A model generated the notes under the pieces. It saw only the letters and a list, made by a program, of their open reading frames with translations. It ran no database searches and was not told where the DNA came from. The position numbers were made by a program, and so were the translations under genes. From contig NC_068572.1 of NCBI RefSeq assembly GCF_025698545.1, forward strand, positions 558,001-622,000: a DNA stretch of 64,000 bases, given 5' to 3'. Each line of letters opens with the position of its first letter. The first letter of the stretch is position 1. This DNA comes from Gossypium raimondii. Taxonomy: Eukaryota > Streptophyta > Magnoliopsida > Malvales > Malvaceae. This document shows positions 36,824-48,860 of the stretch, piece by piece.

Positions 36824-37581
36824 TTGGGATCTTCGAGAGAATTGAGCCCTAACGTATTGGGTTCGAATTTTCTTCGTTGAATCTAAGTAATCGAGATTGC
36901 TCTTTAAAATAAAAACGTAAATAAAAACTCATGATCGAGGATTCAATACATTCTATCCTAATACATTGGATATGACGTGTTGTTCTCTTGAGACGAGGAT
37001 TTTAAAAAATAATAATAATAAAATAAATAAAGACAATGTTCAATGTTTAGTATTATGAGAAATCGTACCCTAACGTATTGAGTTGTAATTTTTTATATGA
37101 CTTAAACAATTGAATACCCTTTTAACTTTATTGCGCAAGTTTTTAGACAAGCTCACTTCTGAAGAGGTAAAATATCATACCCTAGCTCATTAGGTGTGAC
37201 ATTTTTTCTTTCTGAAATGAGCGGGTCTTCACGAGTAACTTAATTTATATAAGTTTTTTAAAAATGAAGGATCATATTTTAAATCTCTTCAAAATTTTTA
37301 ATTTTCAACATTAAGACTTTAACTAATCGATTAGGTACCAATTTTTGGGCATTACGAGAGTGTTAATCCTTCCTCGTGCGTAATCGACTTCCGAACCTGT
37401 TTTTTTAAATCTCTTGGACCAAAATCGTTGTTTTAATAAAATCAAATCGTTTATTAAAAATAACTATTTTTCGAGGTGATCCAATCACACCTCATAAAAA
37501 AATATTGGTGGCGACTCCCGTTTTCGTTTTCGTTTTCAAAATTCGAGTCGACCTCGTTTTGTCAAAAAAATGATGTCAACA
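36824..37581 (-). repeat. Inverted partial LTR (first 758 bp) at the right end of the fossil
   Basis: Read on the minus strand it matches 26558-27317 from TGTTG to AAGATCCCAAATA with roughly 5% differences. It is cut on its inner side at about 36823, where protease sequence begins. Confidence 0.85.
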
Positions 37582-37586
37582 ATTTG

Positions 37587-38205
37587 GGTTAAAAAACACT
37601 TTTTCACCACAATTTTGATCCCAAAAGCTTTTGCGGTCAAAAAGCACTTTTGGCTTCTCAAAAGCAATGAAGAACAGGGCCTCAATCTCGAAAGTAAAAC
37701 AACTTGAACAAGTAACCAATGTTGGAACTGGATAGGACAAACCAATTGAACTCAAGAGTTGAGTGTTGAATTTTCCATTAGTTAATGTTAAACTAGAAAC
37801 CAGAAGCTTGACTGGTTTGAGCTCCAACATTGCAAGTAACCAGAAATTACCAAAACCCGAAATGACCCAACCCGCCTAATTGATAGTACTAATGACAAGA
37901 ATATCTAAAATCTAGAACATGTGTTTAGCTTAATAAAAACGACTACCATAGAATTATCGAACCACCGGCAGATCGCCACCGTATTATCATAGCTAGAACA
38001 TGATAATAGAATCAACAATCATTCAACAAAACTCAACCATGTATTCCAGAAAGCCGCAATTATAACCAAAATGTTAATGTCATTAACTAAAACTTTCTCA
38101 AACAAAATCCGAGAAGAGCTAAAACCATATCCACCTACAAAATCCAAAACATTGAAAACTTACATACGAGGGACCCTAAAAAGCCTTGATATTTGCTTTG
38201 CTTGC
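37587..38205. other. Flank and 3' region of P2 copy A
   Basis: 37640-38205 matches 41515-42001 (downstream of P2 copy B). Shared motifs include CCAGTTTGAGCTC-like sequence, GTTTAGCTTAAT and ATAGCTAGAACATGAT. It probably contains the 3' UTR of P2 copy A. No further gene. Confidence 0.5.
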
Positions 38206-39890
38206 TTAGTCGAAGAGGCTGAAACCCATATCCTGCATTGAAACGAAATCGGATTAGTGAAGAACAAGCCAATTAAGAATCAATACAAGTAAAAAATTCT
38301 AAGTACACGTGATTACATCGTCGGATTCTTCCTTCTCCTCGACCTTCTCTTCTTTCTTGGCCTCATTGCAGTGCAAAGACCACCACCACCGCCACCAGTG
38401 CAGGAGGAAAGCAGCATAAAGACCACCACCGGAAGGAACGGAAGCTAACTTCTCCCTTCCACTAGCAATTAGCTCAGTAATATCTTTGCCCTTAACTTCG
38501 GATAATAGCAACTCTATCCTATCATCATCAGCCTCAGCTCCAACTGCAACATTTAAAAAAAAAATCGTTCGAGTAATTCACCAAGAAATTAATTCCTAAT
38601 TTGCCACTTTTCCTACTATTCGATAAAGTTTACGATCCCAAATTATCACAATAAGCAACAAAGTTTGAGATTTAATCCTTATAATTAAAAAAAATATTTA
38701 CTTTTTTTATTTAAAAATCCTAATTAAATTGATAGACAAACATATGTAATTTTAATTAAAATTTACCATCAATACAGTCATGTAACGGTACAAAATACAG
38801 AAGCAAATTTATGAAGTATAAACTCAATATGCATACCTGATAATAAGCAAATTCTGATGGAAAAATACGAAAAATGGGACTAGAATTTTAAAATTAAAAA
38901 TAATAGTACAGAAGATTTAATTTTACTTTTAAAACAAAGAACTTAATCTTAAATTTTGCTAGAATTAAGTACAATTAAAATGTGCTTAAACTAAAATAAA
39001 AAGTTAAATTCTGCAAACAGTCCCTGTATTTTTAAATATTAAAATTTTAGTGCTCAACAAACTATAACTGTTAAATTATTCCATTTCTAAAATCTAATGC
39101 TATAACATATTATCATATGTGTAATGACATACATCTTGTTATAAAGAATTACAATGGTCTAATTGAAAAATGAACAAATCTACGATTGTACGCAAAATAG
39201 AAGACTAACAATCGAATTTCACGAAACAAATTTAACTATTACCGTTTGGGAGAGGGCTAAAATTTCAAATTAGAAAAATACAACAACTAAACTAGATCGA
39301 ACAGAAGTATAGGGGCTAAATCCAAAATTTTTGAGAAGTACAGAAACTAATAGAAGAATTTAATCAAATAAAAATAAAGAATAGCGTTAGATCAGAGAGA
39401 TTTCAAATCGAAAAATAAAGCATAAAAATGAAAATAAAATAACATAGCTAAGTTTACCATAAATCATCCAAGAAAAATACCTCAGATCAAAGACGTTCCA
39501 AATATAAAATAAACTGATTAAAGAAAAAGAATGAGAAAAATTACCTGATCCGAGAATAACCTTCAAGTCATCGGCGGAAGGGGAAGCGTTTCCTCCGAGT
39601 ACGGCGAGCAAGTAAGCGGCGACCACCTTCATTTTTACTTTGATATCGAGGGAACGAGAAATGGAGCCGCGGAGGAAAACGAAGAAGCTAGGGTTTGCAC
39701 TTTGCTGTAAGAAATGATGAAATAGTGTGTTGCTAGGGTTTTTGGTTTTTTTTTTTTTTTTCTATTGTGGCTTCTGATTTAATTTCGGCCGTTGATTTTA
39801 AAGGCCCGACGTTACAGTTTGATGGGCTCTCTTTGAGCCCATCTTTGAAGTTTCTACCTGCGTAAATGGGCTCAAGCCCATATTTTTTTA
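37640..39890. repeat. P2 tandem duplication, unit A
   Basis: Matches about 41515-43560 in the same orientation, spacing about 3.7-3.8 kb. It includes 3' flank, three exons, promoter and the GGCCCGA / TTTGAGCCCATCTT segment upstream of the gene. Introns align only in parts. Confidence 0.78.
38206..39632 (-). CDS. RPP2: 60S acidic ribosomal protein P2, copy A with an altered hinge
   Basis: Three exons: 39545-39632, 38317-38543, 38206-38232. Splice sites are the same as in copy B. Product 113 aa. The N-terminal dimerisation domain is normal ([39 protein letters not shown], residues 1-67). The C-terminal peptide [12 protein letters not shown], which binds elongation factors, is intact. Between them the Ala/Gly hinge (71-89) reads [19 protein letters not shown]: the Gly codons GGT GGC GGT GGT GGT are read one base out of frame, and the frame returns before [14 protein letters not shown]2 pairs with P1 and binds P0 on the large-subunit stalk. 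Whether the altered hinge is tolerated is unknown. It could be an expressed variant or an early pseudogene. Confidence 0.75.
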
Positions 39891-39899
39891 TTTAAAGTC

Positions 39900-41510
39900 T
39901 ATAGAAATTGAATTATAAAATTTGAGGGACAACACAAAATGTAATGATTCAATAATTGGTACGATGGATCAGTATTCATCGACGAGTAAAAGAACATATA
40001 TTATATTCTAATCAATTTGACAAATAATTTTCGGGATCGAAGAAGAAAGTTGTTTAAATTTTAATTTACAGATTTATTATGGTCAAAACTTTTTAATGAA
40101 AAACTGAATAATAGAAGAGAAGGAATATGAGAGTTTTCGATTAATCTAGATGATGTGAACATAGAATGTCATACAACAAGAACAACAATTTTAACAAACT
40201 AATGATTTAAATGAAAACTTTCGAATAATTCAATAACTATTTTATAACTTTTAAAATTAACTAACCAAAATGTAATCTAATAATTTAGTGGCATCGATGC
40301 GTTTATAGTATAAATTTTTAGTTGGATTTGGTGTTAGAATCAATTTAATTAAGAAAATTCTTATTAAGCACAAATATGCTACAATGGATAAAAGTATCAC
40401 AAATACTTGTACATTAAAAGTTAAATTGTGTGATCTCTTTACTCAAAAATAAATAAATTAATCTCTAAATGATTGATCAAAGACTAGATTAATCGTTTTG
40501 TTAAAACTTTCATCCATTTTTCTTCTAAAATCAATTGTCATATGTTAACATGTAACACATGAAACACGCCATATGTAACTGTCTATTAATTGAACCACAC
40601 CGATTTTTAAATGAAATAAACTACTTTACTCTTTGATTTAATACAAAAATTAATTTACTCATTTTTGAGTAAAAACCAAAATACAATTTAACTCGTAATA
40701 CAAAAACCTTTCATAAACACATTCGATATTAATATAACTTTTTATATCAATATCATATAATTTTATAAATTTCCTCTATAATATAAATTCATATCATACT
40801 TTGTCTTATATTATTTTTTATATCTTATTTAAAATTATTTCAAATAAACCCTAAAATCAAAATACCATTAAAATTTCAAGATGCATGAAATTATCAGTGC
40901 ATTCAAAAAGAAAATCCAAAACATAAAAGAAAAACAATCTTAAATTCTTAACTTATATCATTATCATAACAAAAAAAAATAAAAAGTGACAAAACATTGC
41001 CCAAAAAGAAGTTGGTTTAGATCAGCTGTTCCTCAACCTGCAAGCATACGTATATATATAAATCAGCAGAGGAGAACAATGGGAGAATTAATATTATTAT
41101 AATTATATAAATTATATCAATGGAGAAAAGCATATAGTTGCTTTAATGTCTTATGGTTTTTTGTCGATGAACCGGAAGTTTGACTGGTTTGTGCAAGTAA
41201 AAATATTATGAAGACCCGACTTGGGAGTCGGAATCATTTTGCTCCCTCTATTTAAAACATGAGCAGATTAGTTTCTGTACGTTTGAGCAAAGAGAAAAAC
41301 TAATCTTTCTGTTAAAAATTTCATCCATTTCTACGGTTAAAACTTGATCCATGTACATCAACACACATCGTTGTCTAGTTATTCCGTCAATCACACTAAT
41401 TTTTAATTGTACGCATTGATAAAATTATTAACAGAAATGACCAATTTGCTCTTTGGTCAAACATATACGGATTAATTTGCTCATTCTTTGGGTAGTGAGG
41501 ACAAAATGCA
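39900..41510. other. Intergenic between the P2 copies, MITE remnant
   Basis: About 39945-40290 is a decayed copy of the 500-bp long-TIR MITE also seen at 51014 and 56803 (shared GGATCAGTATTCATCGACGAG, GAGAGTTTTCGATTA). About 40855-41060 matches about 50865-51005 together with 51520-51580. No gene is supported. Confidence 0.5.
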
Positions 41511-41514
41511 ATCG

Positions 41515-43560
41515 AACTTCTAGGGCCTCCATGGTACTTTTACCAGTTTGAGCTCTGGTTCGTTATTAAAATATTGCAAGGAGCCAAAAGTTACCAAAAC
41601 ATGAAATGACCAGACTAAATAAAACCATACCCCAAACCCAAATATGAAACTAACCCAACACAAATAATTCACAACGCTATTGACACGAAATATATAAGGC
41701 CTAGAATATGTTAGTTTAGCTTAATGAAAAAAAGACTACCAGAGATTTGTTCAGCCACCGGCGGGTCAAAACCGCATTATCTATAGCTAGAACATGATAT
41801 AAGTATCAACAGTCATTCAGCAAAACTCAAAATGTAATCCAGAAATCCACAATTATAACCGAGATGTTAATGTCATTAACCACACATTCTCAAAGAAAAA
41901 AGATCCGAGCCAAGACCAAGTTCAACTACAAAGCCAAAACATCAACAATAAAGGAACTTACGTATGAGGGATCTTTGAGCATTGATATTTGCTTTGCTTG
42001 CTTAGTCAAAGAGGCTGAAACCCATATCCTGCATCGAAACGAAATTGCATTAGTGAAGAACAGGCCAATTTAAGAATCAATGCAGGTTTTAACTTCTAAG
42101 TAGGAAGTGATTACGTCGTCAGATTCTTCCTTCTCCTCGACCTTCTCCTCTTTCTTGGCCTCAGCGGCAGGTGCGGCAGCACCGCCGCCACCACCAGCTG
42201 TAGGAGCGGCAACCGCAACAGCACCACCACCAGAAGGAACAGAAGCCAACTTCTCCCTTCCACTTGCAATTAGCTCGGTGATATCTTTGCCTTTAACTTC
42301 AGACAATAGCAACTCTATCCTATCATCATCAGCCTCAGCTCCAACTGCAGAATTTAGAACACACACAATCACACATTTATTTGACTTCATAATGCTAAAG
42401 AATTCGCCAAGAACTTAATTCCCAATTCATCATTTTGCCTACTATATGATAAAGTTTACGATTCCAAATGGTTAAATATGCAGTTGAATTTAATCCTTAT
42501 ACTTAAAAATCTATAACTAAATCCTCCTTTTTTTAAAATTTAGAATCCTAATCCAATTGTCGACAGCAGTTTGTAATATCAATCAAAATTTTCCATCAAT
42601 ACACATGTAATCATACAAACTTTAGAATCAAATTATTATTAAATCAATAAGCATATTTGAAAGTAAGGTTTTAACAGAAAAATACTATCAATGTCATCTA
42701 TTGAACTAGAATTTTAATTTGAAAAAAACATTTAAGAACAAGGACAGATTCTTAAAATTTGCTAAAATACAAGGACCAACGACATATTTAATCCGTTCCA
42801 AATTAATATAACCAAGTACAACGAAAAATGAACACAAACTAAAAATTAAGAATCCAAAATTAAATGGAAAATTTCCCTAAATTCCGTTCAAATCCAACTA
42901 AGGCGTGAAAATGAAAATACTTTTAAAGTCATCGACTAGACTAGAATTTTTAAATTGAAAATAAAAGACTATGTACAGGGACTGATTCTTAAATAATGCT
43001 AAAACACAATGACCGACGACATATTTTGACCATTCCAAATTAATGTAAACAAGAACAACGAAAAATGAACATAAACTAAAAAGATTGAGAATACAAAAAT
43101 TACAACATGGAAAATTTCCCTAAATTCCGTAGCTAAATTGACCATAAAATCATCCAAAACAAGCACCGTCAGATTTCAAAAACAGAGAGAGCAAATCGAG
43201 TAAAAGAGAAAAGAGTGAGAAAAATGACCTGATCCGAGAATAACCTTCAAGTCATCGGCGGAAGGAGAAGCGTTTCCTCCGAGCACGGCAAGCAAGTAGG
43301 CGGCGACCACCTTCATTTTACTTTGATATCTCGGGAACGAGAGTGGAAATGTAGCCGCGGAGGAAAAGGAAGAAGGCTAGGGTTTGCAGTGAAAGGATGA
43401 AAATGTGTGTTCTAGCTAGGGTTTTTGTTTTTTAGATCGTGGCCGTTTGATTTAATTTCAGCCGTTGATTTCAAAGTTAAAGGCCCGATTTTACGGGTTG
43501 ATGGGTGCTCTTTGAGCCCATCTTAGAAGCTTCAACCAGTATATTTGGGCTGAAGCTCGT
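41515..43560. repeat. P2 tandem duplication, unit B
   Basis: Counterpart of 37640-39890. The exons and the about 150 bp upstream of the ATG, including GGGTTTTTG and TTTAATTTC.GCCGTTGATTT, are best conserved. Confidence 0.78.
42002..43316 (-). CDS. RPP2: 60S acidic ribosomal protein P2, copy B
   Basis: Three exons: 43229-43316 (29 codons plus 1 nt), 42115-42344, 42002-42028. They are joined by TCAG|GTCATT ... CTGCAG|TTGGAG and GACGAC|GTAATC ... TGCAG|GATATG. Product 114 aa, the usual P2 length. It has an N-terminal dimerisation domain, a regular Ala/Gly hinge (about 71-90: [14 protein letters not shown]...), an acidic Lys/Glu stretch and the conserved end [13 protein letters not shown]. It acts in the lateral stalk of the 60S subunit as a P1-P2 dimer on P0, recruiting translational GTPases. 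The last exon codes only eight residues. Copy A lies 3.7 kb away in the same orientation. By memory, Arabidopsis also has two adjacent P2 genes (At2g27710/27720) close to CYP94C1. Confidence 0.92.
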
Positions 43561-43567
43561 ATTTTTA

Positions 43568-44294
43568 GAGTAAACTACATTGTTAATCACTCAACTATTA
43601 ATAAATTTATTTTTTATCACCTAATTATAAAAAATTACAAAATAATCACTAAACTATCAAAATTTTCTTTTTTCATTACCAACTATTCAAATTTTTTTGG
43701 TCATTTGTCGTTAAATTACTATTGGAAAGATAACTTGGCAACTTTAAAATTTGTATAATAATAACAACTTTAACCTTCAACATTTACACATTGTCTCAAT
43801 TTAGTCTTGATTCCAACAAAATTAACCCACAACATTCTCACATTGTGAAATTTAGTCCTTTTTTGCATATTTACTTTTATTTGTAACATTAAGGGTAAAT
43901 TTTTCAAAAATGATAAAAGATGAAATTTATTATGGATTTTAGGTTTTCCATCTTTGGTATATTTCCAATCAAATTTAGTTGATAGATTTTTTAGGTGAAA
44001 ATGTCACAAAGAAAAGTAAAATTGAAGAAAATACTAAATTACACAATGTGTAAATGTTGGGGGTTAATTTTTTTAGAATCAATATTAAATTAACACAACG
44101 TTTAAGTGTTGAGGGTTAAAATTGATATTATGTCAAATTTAAAAGATATCACGTCATCTTTATTGACCATTTAAAAGTTGTTGACCAAAAAATAAAAAAT
44201 CGAATAGTTGAGTGATCATTTTGTAACTTTTCATAGTTGGGTGGCCAAAAACAAAACAAACAAATAGTTGAGTGACTACATGTGTAGTTTACCC
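43568..44294. mobile_element. MITE with about 150-bp terminal inverted repeats and 8-bp target duplication
   Basis: The left end GAGTAAACTACATTGTTAAT matches the inverted right end GGGTAAACTACACATGTAGT. Pairing goes on through 'CACTCAACTATT' and 'AAAGTTACAAAAT'. Flanks TATTTTTA (43560-43567) and TATTTATA (44295-44302) make an 8-bp target duplication with one mismatch, which would suit a Mutator-like or hAT origin. No ORF. Confidence 0.72.
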
Positions 44295-44365
44295 TATTTA
44301 TAATTTAGCCTCTATAATTAAGAGTGGTGAAACGAGAAAAAATTTATATTAAAGGGTCAATATCA

Positions 44366-44892
44366 AATTAGAGGTAAATGTGTTTATGGGCCAGGGCTAA
44401 GAATGAGATTAACATAATTTATACTTACCCAAGCCCAACCCAGTTCAAAATGTGAGATTAAATTTTTACTCAAACCCGTCCATATTTGTATATAGCTAAC
44501 CCAAACCCATTTTAAGTATACTCATATTATTTTTTAAAATATATTTATATTATTTTTAATTTAATATTTAATAATTTTATTTATTAAAAATTTATATACA
44601 ATCATCTTAACATTTTTTTAATGTTTACATTATACTAGTATTATATACCACAATAGATTTAATTTTTGTGTGTTAGAAATTACATAATATAAAACATTAC
44701 AAACTTAAAAAGAGTCAGGCAGGGCTCGGGCCTTGAATGTTCAGCCTGAGCCTTACTCATATTTTAAATGGGTTTTCTTTTTGCCCAAGCTAATTTTCAG
44801 ACCTAATATTTTTATCCAAACCCTCGCAAATTTTGGTCAGGTCTTTAGGCTCGAGCCGATAGTCCGGCTCATGAACAGGTCTAATTAGAGGT
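44366..44892. repeat. Repeat bounded by AATTAGAGGT direct repeats
   Basis: The same 10-mer AATTAGAGGT lies at 44366-44375 and 44883-44892. Inside are GGGCCAGGGC at the left and GAGCCGATAGTCCGGCTCAT at the right, which look like weak inverted ends. Probably a non-autonomous DNA element, though the second 10-mer may belong to the next repeat. Confidence 0.4.
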
Positions 44893-46182
44893 GTTCATAA
44901 TCATAAGTCAGGTGACCCCAACCCACTTTGGGTCGGGATTGAGTTTAGTATTTTCAAGCTCAACTTGGCTTGGTTTATTGTTTAAAAATAATATATATTA
45001 TATTAATATTTATATATATCTTTATAATTATATTTAAATAAAGATATTTTTTATTTTTAAACAAGAGTAATTTGGGTGAAATCAGCTCAAAATTTTCTTT
45101 AAAATCGAGTCTAACACAACCATTAGCACCTCTAGATTAAATTATAATTTTTAAAAGGAAAACTATATAAGTTTATCATTTTATTAACAAAAAATGATAA
45201 ATGTTCGAAAGAACCAACGAAAAATCAAGCTCCCAACCTATTCTCTTTAGTACTGCCCTTAAATATACGAAAATATTTATTCAAAAGTGTTATAATTTAA
45301 TATCATAAAATTGCAAGTTGAATTTGGTGTGACAACTAACCGCGTCTCGGGGTGCGTGCACCGAGATTGAGAATCAACACTATAAAACAATCTAATATAG
45401 GCGGTATGCTGCAAGACAAAGTAGTTGTAATATTTATAATATTAATCGAGCACTCGAGTATTTTAAGGATCGAACCTAAGAGAATCAACGATTTATTGAT
45501 TTCTGCTCGACAAGCATGCAATAAATGACTCTAACTAGTTACTCTCTAATTTCTATATTACAACAACACATAATTTAAAGGTTAATTAATCTAATCAACT
45601 ACTTAGCATTGAAAAGGACTAAATTATAAAATAGATAAAATTAAGCATATAGCAATTAAATGAAAAACAACGATTGGTTGACTTTCATGTTGCTAACTAA
45701 CCTTTGGATTAGAGATCTAAATCACTAAAATCCTAATTTGGCTTAATTTTACTTTTCGGTCTCCACTTTACTAAATTAGACGAATTAATTTGGTTTATTT
45801 CTTGATCTTACCAAACTAATTCGGGACTATCGAAATGGTATTAAATAAGATCTCCTCTTGGTCTCACTTGTCTAATTTTTCCTTTAGGGACGTCAATCCT
45901 AAGTTTTGAAGTTTATTCAATTTAGTCTAATTTTTATGATTTAGTCCCTGTACCAAAAAAAACTAACCAGACAATGCTTCCATCAACCAACCACCTCAGA
46001 TTTAGCCACTCGTCCTCATTTCTAAACAAACAACTGTTAAATAAACACCCAAAGCATGTATTAAGTTAAGTGCAAGTGATAGGGTTAAGAAAGCTTAGGG
46101 CTTTCGTGAAAGATGCTTGAAGAAGATGACAATGACAACAAAGCTAATGCACAGGAACACTAAAAATTAGATTTTTATCTAA
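44893..46182. other. Degraded repeats, no gene
   Basis: Includes GGGTCGGGATTGAG-type repeat sequence to about 45140. From about 45328 (TGTGACAACTAACCGCGTC) comes sequence that continues on the far side of the solo LTR to about 49990. It looks like an old LTR-type repeat with no coding region seen. Confidence 0.4.
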
Positions 46183-47389
46183 AAAACTATAATAGTCCAT
46201 TTTCAGTGAAATCGGAACAGTGGTTTCGAGACCACAAATCTGAGTTCGAAAAGAAAAAATATTTTAATATTATTTTATGGTCTAAATTATGATAAAAATA
46301 TCATATGAAAAATTCTTTAGGAAAATTTTACCGATTACATGTTTAATTGATAAAATAACCAAATTGCATGAAATGCAAAAGTTGAGTTCTAGTAGCTATA
46401 GGGATCAAATAGCTATGAAATTCAAAATTTGAGGTCCTTATATGACAAATAGACCAATTAGTGGAGTTAGTAGATAAGTATGCTTAGTCATCCATGGAAA
46501 ATTAAATAAAGAAAAGGATGAGATTGAAAAGTGAATAAAATAAAAGATGATAAATAAAAAATCTAAAATCATCATTTATCATCATCTTTCCCAATTAAAA
46601 AAGATGGAAACCTTAGCTATGGAGAATTGAAGAAAGAGAAATTTATTTGGCCTAATTAGGTAAGCATTCTTGTCCCGTTTTTAGTAATTTTTATATTTTC
46701 GATATCGTAATAACTTAATCTAGCTATCTCGTGGGTTAATTTGCAAAGTTATCAAAGTATTAAAATTTTTCTATGGATGAGTATGCATGAATTATGAAGC
46801 TTTATGGTAGAAAATGAAAGGTTGTTGGTAGATAAACAACTTTTGCAAAGAGAACTTTGAAGAAATTGTGATTTAGGGACTAAATTGTAAAGATGAAAAA
46901 TTTATGGAAAAATTCTGAATTTTTTGAAATACATGGATTGCTATTGTGATATGTAAAAATCAACTAGGCTTGGAATGAGGATTAAATTGCATGAATTTCA
47001 TTTTCCGAGCCTAGGGATGAAATCATAATTAAATAAAAGTATATGGGCAAAATAGTAATTTTGCCTAAGATATGAATTGGATTGAATTGAATATAAATTG
47101 TATTAAATTGAGCTAAATTTACTCGTATAGGTCCGAATAGACCAAATACGGAATTGGATCAAGGAAAAGAAAAAGTGTCGGATTAGTAGACAACAAATTA
47201 ACGAACACTTGTCAAGGTAAGTTCGTGTAACTAAATTGTGTATATTTATATGTTTAAATTGAATTTTATGTATGTGTATTGTATAATTTACATGTATGAA
47301 AATCGGTCACATATTCGATAATGCTTGATAAGTATTATGTCCTGATTGAATAAATGAAATTCGATGGATACAGGGTTCCCGAATTGGTT

Positions 47390-47700
47390 GTGATCCTGCA
47401 TATGTTGTGGACACACCATAGCTCGAAAGAGCGTCCCATTATTAGCTCTCATGAGCATCCCGGTATGGCTCGCTTGAACTTCTCGATATATGGCTATCCA
47501 TAACTTCCCGATTAATGACTCTTCGAAGCTACCCGTTATTGGCTCACATGAGCTTCCTGATTATGGCTCTTATGAGCTTCTCGTTATACAGCCCGAATAA
47601 GCTTCCCGTTACATGGATCACATAGCTTCTCGTTATATGGCTCGAGAGAGAGCTTCCCGTTTATGTGCTCGTATGAGCTTTCCCGAATATGAATTGACGG
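47390..47700. repeat. Minisatellite of about 25-30-bp units in solo LTR 1
   Basis: About ten variable units carry TGGCTC..ATGAGCTTCCCGTTAT. The AGCTTCCCG core recurs most clearly. Each unit has a small palindrome (GCTC..GAGC). Confidence 0.7.
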
Positions 47701-48589
47701 ATTATAGTTTTGTACACTTTGTGTGTACTACCCTTGTATCCATCGAAATTTCAAATGGTTTGACGGACAAAGTTCTGATATGAGATAATATGGATTCGGA
47801 ATGGATTATTATTGAATATATCTGAAATACATGGAAATGGTTTGTACATGTTATATGAATCCATGATATGGAAAGTATATGTATATGACAATTCTATTGT
47901 TATGAGCTCATATATGTCCCTTGATATTTCTATGAAATACATGACTAACATGTTTATGAGGATATATGTTTAGGCTTTTGGCCAAGTTGTTTGGAATATG
48001 TTTTGTGTGCATACCTTTAATGTGATCAAATGGTAAGCTAAATTTCATGTTATACGGACTTATTAAGCATTATATGCTTATTCTGTTTTATTTTCCTTGT
48101 TTTATAGTACTCGGAAGCTTGTAAAGGTTGGAGGTTGGTCGGAGCATCATCACACTATCCCTCTGCTCATTTCAGTATAAATAGTAAACTTATTTTGGTT
48201 ATAATGGCATGTATAGGTTAATTAGCCAAAATGTTGGCATATAAATGTTTGATTGATAATAGCCATTTGAATGGCTTATGTTTGATATGTTTTGATGTAT
48301 ATATATAAGTGGATTTATCATGTTAAAAGTATTGAGCTTGATTTTGCATATATGCATTTGGTTATTTAGGTAAATATGAAGACTAAGTAGACATGATAAT
48401 AAGTTGTCATTTGAGGTGCCTAAGAGCACATTGGTTGTGTGTGGTAATATGTTATGTTTAAGGCATGATTTTGACTTGAATTGAATGTCTTGAATTGGTT
48501 GGTGAATGTGTTTAAGTGTTAATGTAGGTGAAAGACAAATTGGGTGAGAAATAAGACTTGGAAATGACCTTATTTTGTCCACACAGGCA

Positions 48590-48860
48590 AAGACACGGGT
48601 GTGTGTCTCAGCCGTGTGTCAGATGGGCGTGTGACTTGGCCATGTGTCCCCTGTATCTTAAAAATTTCAAAATAGAATGCTCAAAACTGATCACACAGCC
48701 TGGCACACGGGTGTGTGGCTTGGCCGTGTGACCCCTGCACCTACACACGGCCTAGCACACGGGCGTGTGACTTGGCCGTGTGACCCAAGTCAGAGAGTTA
48801 CACGGGTACAAACGCGGGCTGGGACATGACCGTGTGCCCCATTTCGAATGCCCACATGGC
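48590..48860. repeat. CACACGG/CCGTGTG palindrome-rich repeat in solo LTR 1
   Basis: Alternating CACACGGGTGTGTG, TTGGCCGTGTGACCC and ACACGGCCTAGCACACGGGC motifs in direct and inverted form, about five units. Much more GC-rich than its surroundings and able to form several hairpins. Confidence 0.65.

Larger units (their letters stand above)
26553..37586. mobile_element. LTR retrotransposon fossil with inverted identical ends and a 5-bp target duplication
   Basis: The element runs 26558-37581. The direct repeat ATTTG lies at 26553-26557 and 37582-37586, exactly outside the ends. The left end begins TGTTGAAATCATTTTTTTTG. The right end, read on the minus strand, begins TGTTGACATCATTTTTTTG. So both outer ends are the same (U3) end of one LTR, facing each other. 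Parts, left to right: LTR to about 29640, leader with tandem repeats, coiled-coil upstream ORF region, gag, protease (all plus), then from about 35313 gag and protease fragments in minus orientation, then 758 bp of LTR in minus orientation. gag and protease style fits Ty3/gypsy. No reverse transcriptase or integrase was seen. It is clearly broken, with many breaks (a dozen or more). The two LTR ends differ by roughly 5% by eye, which suggests an age of a few million years at most. Confidence 0.82.

Noticed and set aside
47390-47700. Regular short repeats that could suggest a CRISPR array
   Set aside because: The units are adjacent and variable without unique spacers, in a plant LTR; a minisatellite explains them.
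48199-48582. 127-residue open frame
   Set aside because: Inside solo LTR 1, low complexity, no domain.
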